A stretch of DNA of 64,000 bases, taken from NCBI RefSeq assembly GCF_002209355.2, contig NZ_CP106855.1, positions 868,001 through 932,000 on the forward strand, in the 5' to 3' direction. Below are positions 58,793 through 64,000 of the stretch, piece by piece (position 1 is the stretch's first letter; the number at the start of each line of letters is the position of its first letter). The position numbers and the translations under genes are program-made. Under the pieces are notes generated by a model. The model saw nothing but the letters and a program-made list of their open reading frames with translations, ran no database searches and was not told where the DNA came from. Source of the DNA: Bdellovibrio sp. SKB1291214. GTDB taxonomy: Bacteria; Bdellovibrionota; Bdellovibrionia; Bdellovibrionales; Bdellovibrionaceae.

Positions 58793-61147
58793 TTATTTTT
58801 TTGTCGGAGTGTTCATCAAAGCCGCGAACGGATTGTTGAACGGGTTGCCTGGTTTCGCCGGAGTGCTGTTCATTGGACGAGAAACACCCTGACCTACTTG
58901 TGATTTACCAGAACCTTTTGTCGCCGAAGCGCCACGTTGTTGTGGAGGTCTTTCACCACGAGAAGCCGAAGAAGCTTCGACAGCATCGTCCATTTTCATC
59001 GTTAATGAAATCTGGTTCTTCACAGTGTCCACTTTCAAAACTTTCACAGAAACATGGTCACCTGGATTTACCACTTTACGAGGGTCATCCACGAACTTGT
59101 GAGAAAGTGCGGAAATATGAACCAAACCATCTTGGTGAACACCGATATCTACGAAGGCACCGAAATTCGTGACGTTCGTTACGATACCTGGGCAGATCAT
59201 GCCCTCTTTAAGGTCTTTCACTTCCATGATGTCATCGCGGTATTGGAAAACTTTGAACGGATCACGAGGGTCACGTCCTGGTTTTTCAAGCTCTTTCACG
59301 ATGTCGTCAAAAGTGAACTCACCCACGAGCTGAGCCCATTTAGTTCTTTGTGCGACAAGCTTCTTGGCACCTTCACCAATAACTTCAGACAAAGAAACAC
59401 CAAGGTCTTTCGCCATATCAGTCACAGCTTGATAACGCTCAGGATGGATACCCGTAGAATCCAAAACTTGCTTACCACCTGGAATACGCAAGAAACCAGC
59501 TGCCTGCTCGTAAACTTTTGCCGAGAACTTAGGAACTTTCAAAAGTTCTGAACGGTCTGAGAACAAAGATTTTTTACGAGCTTCAACGATACCTTTCGCC
59601 AATGCAGGACCGATACCCGCCACGTGAGAAAGTAACGCTGCAGAAGCTGTATTGACATCAACCCCTACGTTATTCACGCAAGACTCAACCACCGCTTCCA
59701 AAGATTTTTTCAATTGAGATTGGTTCACGTCATGTTGGTACTGACCAACACCGATAGATTTAGGATCGACCTTCACAAGTTCCGCCAATGGATCTTGCAA
59801 ACGACGCGCTATAGAGATCGCACCTTTTACCGTTAAATCTAGATCTGGGAACTCTTCACGAGCGATGTCGGAAGCCGAGTACACAGAGGCACCAGATTCA
59901 GAAACCATCACCACAGGAATGTTTTTACCAAGATCTTTCAAGATTTTGCGCAAGAAAGATTCCGTCTCACGACCCGCAGTACCGTTACCAACCGCGATCG
60001 CTTCGATTTGAACTTGCTTCATCACCTCTGAGAACAAAGTTTTAGCTTTGCGTTCAGCATCGTCGCCCAAAGTGTAAAGAACTGTGTGAGAGATGAAAGC
60101 GCCTGATTTATCAATCAACGCCACTTTACAACCTGTACGCAAACCAGGGTCGACACCCAATACGCATTTTGAACCGTATGGAGAAGCCAACAATAGTTTA
60201 CGAACGTTTTCAGCAAATACTGTGATCGCGTCTTGATCCGCTTTTTCTTTCAACAGACGGTGAACTTCATTCACCACCGAAGGAAGAACGTAAACGTTCA
60301 ATGCCAAACGAGCCGACTGCTTCAAGTACTCACCAATCGCGTTGTCAGGTGTTGAAGTCGCGAAGTTTTCGTAGGACTTCAAGATCGCTTCGTCATCACC
60401 TTTAACGTCAAGAGTAAGCTCTTCTTCCTGCCAACCACGTCTCATCGCCAGGTAGCGGTGATTGTTTTTAGCATCCATCAAAGGTTTAACGGGCTCTTCA
60501 AACTCTTTGTACATTTCGTATTTAGAGTTCGCTTTGTAGCCTTTAGCCGCTTTAGAAATAATGCGACCGTTTTCATGGTAGTTTTTAGCAACCATTGCAC
60601 GAAGTTCAGCATCATTGGCGATTTTATCGACGATGATATCTTGTGCGCCCTTAAGCGCTTCTTCGTAAGTCACGATTTTGGCAGTTGGGTTTAAGAAAGC
60701 TTTCGCTTTCATTTCCATAGTCTCGGAGTCTTTCAACTTGCCGTGACCCATGTCCCAAATCCAATTCGCCAAAGGTTCCAAACCAGCTTCGCGAGCGATC
60801 GTAGCTTTGGTTTTCTTTTTCTTTTTGAATGGTTTGTAGATTTCTTCCAACTCGCCCAAGTCCCAGGAAAGCTCGATACGCTTTTGGACTTCGGCCGTGA
60901 GATTGTTCTGCTCCCCGATCTCTTTGATCAAGAAAGCTTTACGCTTCACGATTTCGTTGTAAGTTTCGTGACCTTCGATAACGTTGCGAATTTGAACTTC
61001 GTCCAAATTGCCCGTTTTCTCTTTACGGTAACGTGCGATGAATGGAACCGTAGCCCCTTCCGCTGCAAGTTCGATAACAGCTTGTGCTGAACTTGCTGGA
61101 ACTGTTGGGACAATACGAGCCAAATAACTCTGAAGAGCCTGATCCAT
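58793..61147 (-). CDS. tex: Tex-family transcription accessory protein (S1 RNA-binding)
   Basis: A 784-aa cytoplasmic nucleic-acid-binding protein. N-terminal F-I-A-R-Y-R-K-E-K-T-G-N-L-D-E, then V-L-G-V-D-P-G-L-R-T-G-C-K-V-A (YqgF/RNase H-like), G-V-G-Q-Y-Q-H-D-V, helix-hairpin-helix L-L-S-H-V-A-G-I-G-P-A-L-A-K and the C-terminal S1 domain G-I-V-T-N-V-T-N-F-G-A-F-V-D-I-G-V-H-Q-D (about 655-725). A 60-residue Pro/Gly/Ser-rich tail follows. Length and motif order match Tex. It may share a transcript with the 31-aa gene 13 bases downstream. Confidence 0.96.
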   Translation of the reverse strand: MDQALQSYLARIVPTVPASSAQAVIELAAEGATVPFIARYRKEKTGNLDEVQIRNVIEGHETYNEIVKRKAFLIKEIGEQNNLTAEVQKRIELSWDLGELEEIYKPFKKKKKTKATIAREAGLEPLANWIWDMGHGKLKDSETMEMKAKAFLNPTAKIVTYEEALKGAQDIIVDKIANDAELRAMVAKNYHENGRIISKAAKGYKANSKYEMYKEFEEPVKPLMDAKNNHRYLAMRRGWQEEELTLDVKGDDEAILKSYENFATSTPDNAIGEYLKQSARLALNVYVLPSVVNEVHRLLKEKADQDAITVFAENVRKLLLASPYGSKCVLGVDPGLRTGCKVALIDKSGAFISHTVLYTLGDDAERKAKTLFSEVMKQVQIEAIAVGNGTAGRETESFLRKILKDLGKNIPVVMVSESGASVYSASDIAREEFPDLDLTVKGAISIARRLQDPLAELVKVDPKSIGVGQYQHDVNQSQLKKSLEAVVESCVNNVGVDVNTASAALLSHVAGIGPALAKGIVEARKKSLFSDRSELLKVPKFSAKVYEQAAGFLRIPGGKQVLDSTGIHPERYQAVTDMAKDLGVSLSEVIGEGAKKLVAQRTKWAQLVGEFTFDDIVKELEKPGRDPRDPFKVFQYRDDIMEVKDLKEGMICPGIVTNVTNFGAFVDIGVHQDGLVHISALSHKFVDDPRKVVNPGDHVSVKVLKVDTVKNQISLTMKMDDAVEASSASRGERPPQQRGASATKGSGKSQVGQGVSRPMNSTPAKPGNPFNNPFAALMNTPTKK

Positions 61148-61185
61148 AGAACCTCTAGATTTATTGGAGTTTTAGAAGATAAATC

Positions 61186-61404
61186 TTATTTGTGACGGAA
61201 CATGATCAGACCATGAGTAGGATCGTAAGGAGAAACCCCTACGCTCACACGGTCACCCACAACCACACGAATATTAAAACGTCTCATCTTACCGCAAAGC
61301 TTTGCGTTGATGATCGCCTTGTTTTCGAGTTCGATCTTATAAAGACCCCCAGCTAGGGCGTCGATCACTTTTCCGTCAATTTGTACTAAATCGTCTTTTG
61401 CCAT
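61186..61404 (-). CDS. infA: Translation initiation factor IF-1
   Basis: A 72-aa OB-fold protein that binds the 30S A site during initiation. V-I-D-A-L-A-G-G-L-Y-K-I-E-L, A-K-L-C-G-K-M-R-R-F-N-I-R-V and G-D-R-V-S-V-G-V-S-P-Y-D-P are family hallmarks. Exact family length. It stands apart from the ribosomal protein operon, 38 bases before tex on the same strand. Confidence 0.97.
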   Translation of the reverse strand: MAKDDLVQIDGKVIDALAGGLYKIELENKAIINAKLCGKMRRFNIRVVVGDRVSVGVSPYDPTHGLIMFRHK

Positions 61405-61470
61405 GTAGGTAAATTTCTAGGTCAGATTGCGGGGCCTTGCAATAGAATTCTGCCCGAGATGGCATTTACA

Positions 61471-61545
61471 AGGCTGGTCAAAAACGTCGAAATGCGAGGC
61501 GAAAAGACCCAATGAATTCAGTTGGGCCCATTTCACCACCCGCTT
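61471..61545. repeat. Short REP-like element between infA and Ala/Lys-rich gene
   Basis: It begins AGGCTGGTCAAAAA and ends CATTTCACCACCCGC, with an inner hairpin CCCAA-TGAATTCA-G-TTGGG (61508-61526). The ends are weakly inverted. The same 14 bases AGGCTGGTCAAAAA occur alone at 40691-40704, between prc and the HAD-like gene. The style resembles the element at 38384-38517. Confidence 0.5.
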
Positions 61546-62093
61546 TAAGATAATTTGCGGTTGCTGATTAGCATGCGCTTTCCATCTGCAAATAGGACCT
61601 CAAGGCGGTCATATTCGTTAGAAAGGATGTATCCCCAACCAAAGATTTTGTGTTCAACAGGTGTCTTAGCTTCATATTGATTCCCAATATTGTAAGACGG
61701 AGCTTTTGTACCTTTGTACTTTTCGTGAAGCTCATGCCATTTAACTTGATCTTCCGACAAACCGGTCTTGTCGATCTTAACTTTCTTTTCTTTTTTCGGA
61801 GCCTCTACAGCTGCTTCAACCGGAGCTGCGGCCTTTGCAGGCTTTTTCTCTGGCTTTTCAGCGGCCGCTTTTGCTGCTTTTGCAGGAGCAGGCGCCGCAG
61901 TCGGTGCTGCCTTGGCAGTTTTCGCTGCTGGCTTTACGGGTTTAGCTGGTGCCGATTTCGCGGCTGGTTTAGCCGCAGGTTTTGCGGCCTTAGGAGCAGC
62001 CTTAGCTGCCTTAGCGGCAGGTTTCGCTGCAGGCTTAGCAGTTTTCTTTGCTTTTGCCGCAGGTGCTTCCTTTTTTGCTGCCTTTTTAGCCAT
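61545..62093 (-). CDS. Histone H1-like Ala/Lys tail fused to a small C-terminal domain
   Basis: A 182-aa protein. Residues 1-115 are nearly all Ala, Lys and Pro in irregular A-A-K-P-A-A-K repeats, as in bacterial histone H1-like DNA-binding proteins. Residues 120-182 form a compact domain with V-E-H-K-I-F-G-W-G-Y and L-E-V-L-F-A-D-G-K-R-M-L-I; the V-x-H-x-x-F-G-x-G plus V-x-F-x-x-G-x-R-x-L-I layout recalls Tudor/SH3-like domains at the end of UvrD (DUF3553-like). So a nucleoid-associated or polymerase-associated role is possible. It is divergent from lpxD. Confidence 0.7.
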   Translation of the reverse strand: MAKKAAKKEAPAAKAKKTAKPAAKPAAKAAKAAPKAAKPAAKPAAKSAPAKPVKPAAKTAKAAPTAAPAPAKAAKAAAEKPEKKPAKAAAPVEAAVEAPKKEKKVKIDKTGLSEDQVKWHELHEKYKGTKAPSYNIGNQYEAKTPVEHKIFGWGYILSNEYDRLEVLFADGKRMLISNRKLS

Positions 62094-62220
62094 CTCAATT
62101 CCTCTCTAAATTTAAAGGTGAGAAATGATCGAAACGTGTTTATGTATATGAGACTTATACTATCACCCAGTGACTTGACATCAAAAAAATACTGGGAAAA
62201 TGTTAGCGCGAGGCATCACT

Positions 62221-63267
62221 ATGATTACAGCAGACGTTATTTATACTCTTCAATCACCCGACGTAACCTATTCATCTGGTTCCAAAGAATCCATCGCTAA
62301 AAAAGTTCTTCCTCCAGATTTGGCCGACTCCGAAAGTTTGGTCTTTGTATCCAAACCGGATCAGTTGGAAAAAGCTTTGAAAGCAAGCTCTCCCATCATC
62401 GTTGCGCATAAAGCCCTGACCTTGCCGACGGATTCTAAATCGACATTCTTTATTACCCACAGTGTTCAACTTGCGATGGCCACCATACTGCCCCTATTCG
62501 ATGGCAAGATGAATCGCTTTAATCAAGAGACTAAAATCCATCCACAAGCTTTCATCCACCCGACTGCGCACCTAGGACAAAATGTTTCCGTAGGTCCCTT
62601 TGCAGTGATTGGTGAACACGCCCGTATTGGTGACGGCGCCACCATCGGAGCCCAGGTCACAGTCGAGGCCTATGCGCAAGTCGGCGCATTAACAATCTTG
62701 CACCCCCAGGTTTTCATCGGGGCATACTGCGAAATTGGAGCGCATTGCGAATTCCACCCGCATACAACCATTGGCGCGGACGGTTTTTCCTTTGCCGCAA
62801 CAAAAGATGGCACCCATAAGAAGATTCCACAGATTGGCAAAGTCGTAATTGAAGATTATGTTGAGCTCGGTGCAAATTGCGCAATTGATCGCGCTGCTTT
62901 GACTGAAACACGCGTAGGTCGTGGGACAAAGATGGATAATTTCTGTCACATCGCTCACAACGTCGTAATTGGTCAAAACAACGTGATGGCAGCCGGCTTT
63001 AAAGTCGCTGGCTCCAGCAAAATTGGCAGCAACTGTATGTTCGGGGGAGATGCCGCTGTTTCAGATCATATTACGATCTGTGACAAAGTTATCATCGCCG
63101 GTCGCTCTGGTATCACATCAGATATCACGCAACCGGGAGCCTACGGTGGTTATCCGATTGAGCCACTTCGCGATTCACTAAAAACACTGGCGAATCTGTC
63201 GCAACTGACTCGCATTAGAAAAGAACTTGCTCGCGTGGTAAAACACTTGGGCCTTAATGAGGAATAG
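62221..63267 (+). CDS. lpxD: UDP-3-O-acylglucosamine N-acyltransferase
   Basis: A 348-aa left-handed beta-helix acyltransferase, third step of lipid A synthesis. Hexapeptide repeats run from about 105 to 300 ([18 protein letters not shown]); A-D-G-F-S-F-A is the catalytic-domain mark, and H-I-A-H-N-V-V-I-G has the catalytic His. [10 protein letters not shown] and C-terminal helix are typical. ATG 62221 follows GAGG. It is alone, without lpxA, lpxB or fabZ next to it. A homologue of the FlaA1-like or LpxD paralogue type cannot be excluded. Confidence 0.92.
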   Translation: MITADVIYTLQSPDVTYSSGSKESIAKKVLPPDLADSESLVFVSKPDQLEKALKASSPIIVAHKALTLPTDSKSTFFITHSVQLAMATILPLFDGKMNRFNQETKIHPQAFIHPTAHLGQNVSVGPFAVIGEHARIGDGATIGAQVTVEAYAQVGALTILHPQVFIGAYCEIGAHCEFHPHTTIGADGFSFAATKDGTHKKIPQIGKVVIEDYVELGANCAIDRAALTETRVGRGTKMDNFCHIAHNVVIGQNNVMAAGFKVAGSSKIGSNCMFGGDAAVSDHITICDKVIIAGRSGITSDITQPGAYGGYPIEPLRDSLKTLANLSQLTRIRKELARVVKHLGLNEE

Positions 63268-63277
63268 AGGATCACAT

Positions 63278-63643
63278 ATGACTTACGAATTTTACAAAAT
63301 CATTCACATGCTGGGCTTGATTACTTTGTTCTTTGGCTTTGGCGGCTTACTGGTAACTGCTTATGCCGGAGTTACCTTGACGGCAAAGGCTCGCATGATG
63401 GGCTTTGCCACTCATGGCTTGGGCTTGATGCTTTTGCTTTTGGGCGGCATGGGCATGCTTGGGAAAATGGGCTTGATGAAACAACTTCCAGGTTGGGCTT
63501 TAGCTAAACTTGGCATCTGGGTTCTAATGGGCGCAGCGATTTCCATCGTTAAGCGCAAAGGCCACATCGGCTGGCCTATCGCGATCCTGCTTTTCGGTTT
63601 GGGCACAACAGCCGCAATCCTAGCTATCACAAAACCATTCTAA
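63278..63643 (+). CDS. Small integral membrane protein
   Basis: A 121-aa protein with four TM segments: M-T-Y-E-F-Y-K-I-I-H-M-L-G-L-I, G-L-M-L-L-L-L-G-G-M-G, I-W-V-L-M-G-A-A-I-S and I-A-I-L-L-F-G-L-G. The conserved-looking His in I-I-H-M and H-G-L-G-L-M resemble heme or copper-binding membrane proteins (SirB/CopD-like), but this is only a resemblance. AGAGG precedes ATG 63278, 10 bases after lpxD stop, so co-transcribed. Overlaps the convergent receiver gene by 4 bases. Confidence 0.7.
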   Translation: MTYEFYKIIHMLGLITLFFGFGGLLVTAYAGVTLTAKARMMGFATHGLGLMLLLLGGMGMLGKMGLMKQLPGWALAKLGIWVLMGAAISIVKRKGHIGWPIAILLFGLGTTAAILAITKPF

Positions 63644-64000
63644 AATTCTTGGTTTAACACTTCTTGCAAAGCCTCTCGCTTAAGAGGCTTTTGCAAGTAT
63701 CCATCGAACCCAGCCTCTAGGCATTTTTCTCGGTCCCCCTTCATCGCATGGGCGGTTAGCGCAATTACAGGTGCCACATAACCTCGGGATCGAAGCTCTT
63801 GTAAAGTCTGAAAGCCATCCATCTTAGGCATCTGAATATCCATTAAAATCAGACGATAAGTTGTCGAGGACGTTTTCCTTAAAGCCTCCTCACCATTTTC
63901 AGCCATTTCAATATCACTCGTTGCGATGCCGGCCTTTTGCAAATATCGTTTGAACAACTCGCGGTTATCGGAGGCATCATCAACCACTAGTATTTTTCCT
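63640..64000 (-). CDS. Response-regulator receiver domain, 5' end outside window
   Basis: The visible 119 or so residues are a full receiver (REC) domain: K-I-L-V-V-D-D at the window edge (Asp pair for Mg), L-I-L-M-D-I-Q-M-P-K-M-D-G (phospho-Asp), V-I-A-L-T-A-H-A-M-K-G-D (Thr switch) and Y-L-Q-K-P-L-K (Lys). The frame stays open to the right edge, so the gene starts beyond it. The domain is C-terminal, as in hybrid histidine kinases, or the whole of a single-domain regulator. M-x-x-D-R-E-K-C-L-x-A-G-F-D matches the hybrid kinase type. Confidence 0.9.
   Translation of the reverse strand, partial: GKILVVDDASDNRELFKRYLQKAGIATSDIEMAENGEEALRKTSSTTYRLILMDIQMPKMDGFQTLQELRSRGYVAPVIALTAHAMKGDREKCLEAGFDGYLQKPLKREALQEVLNQEF

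Noticed and set aside
62175-62203. TTGACA followed by AAATGT as lpxD promoter
   Set aside because: The -35 is perfect but the -10 is poor at any spacing from 16 to 18; left as undecided.
1-64000. CRISPR arrays, tRNA and rRNA genes, prophage or insertion sequences
   Set aside because: No regularly spaced direct repeats, no cloverleaf or rRNA-like sequence in the short gaps, no integrase or transposase. The holin-like protein at 25076 is a YqjE-type cellular protein.

Overview
The window looks like a chromosomal segment of a Bdellovibrio-like bacterium (Bdellovibrionota, formerly deltaproteobacteria). This is inferred from gene content and style, not from a search: moderate GC, many small secreted and lipoprotein genes with strong AAGGAG ribosome sites, a mitochondrial/spirochaete-type EF-G ([27 protein letters not shown]), LPS synthesis (lpxD), Tex, TldD/PmbA and a rich set of secreted hydrolases. 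There are no rRNA, tRNA, CRISPR, integrase or insertion-sequence genes.

Layout. 1-5 kb: end of thiL, a PilZ protein, a LysR regulator divergent from yceI and ygiD, a GFA protein, a DUF1993 protein. 5-11.7 kb: an RND (HAE1-type) pump gene divergent from an outer-membrane barrel gene, a TolC-family gene and a lipoprotein gene; the periplasmic adaptor gene is absent. 12-19.3 kb: uup, aat, a PQQ-type sugar dehydrogenase, a short recQ, fusA. 19.7-26.8 kb: accessory surface genes (CAP-domain lipoprotein, a 1052-aa lipoprotein with about 21 Kelch repeats, a barrel gene broken by a one-base frameshift, a YqjD/YqjE-like pair, a Gly/Tyr-rich secreted protein, a dienelactone hydrolase). 27-33.4 kb: a CNNM/CBS protein, cutA, pyrE, and on the minus strand a run of E1 alpha, E1 beta, a methyltransferase and two tandem solute-binding proteins. 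33.6-38.3 kb: small membrane proteins, a pseudoazurin, and a translationally coupled pair of secreted toxin-like enzymes. 38.6-50 kb: Prc protease, HAD-like proteins, a DsbA-like lipoprotein, topA, pmbA and tldD. 50-56.5 kb: a barrel protein, a 1144-aa metzincin lipoprotein, another lipoprotein and a PfpI-type protein. 56.6-64 kb: DUF748, BrkB/YihY, an overlooked 31-aa basic protein, tex, infA, a histone-like Ala/Lys-rich protein, lpxD, a membrane protein and a receiver domain running off the right edge.

Most notable content: (1) the 35981-38250 pair, an anthrax-lethal-factor-like zinc protease (H155-E-L-I-H159 followed by Y233-x2-T-N-x2-E240-x3-E244) coupled by a 4-base overlap to a secreted protein with an R-S-E ADP-ribosyltransferase pattern (R270, S347-x-T349, E396-x-E398); (2) two homologous structured palindromic elements at 11800-11942 and 19441-19559 whose stems differ by compensatory changes; (3) further hairpin repeats (GGTACGGACA type and a REP-like element); (4) the frameshifted barrel gene at 24059-24711. 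All functional statements come from reading motifs; no homology search was run.
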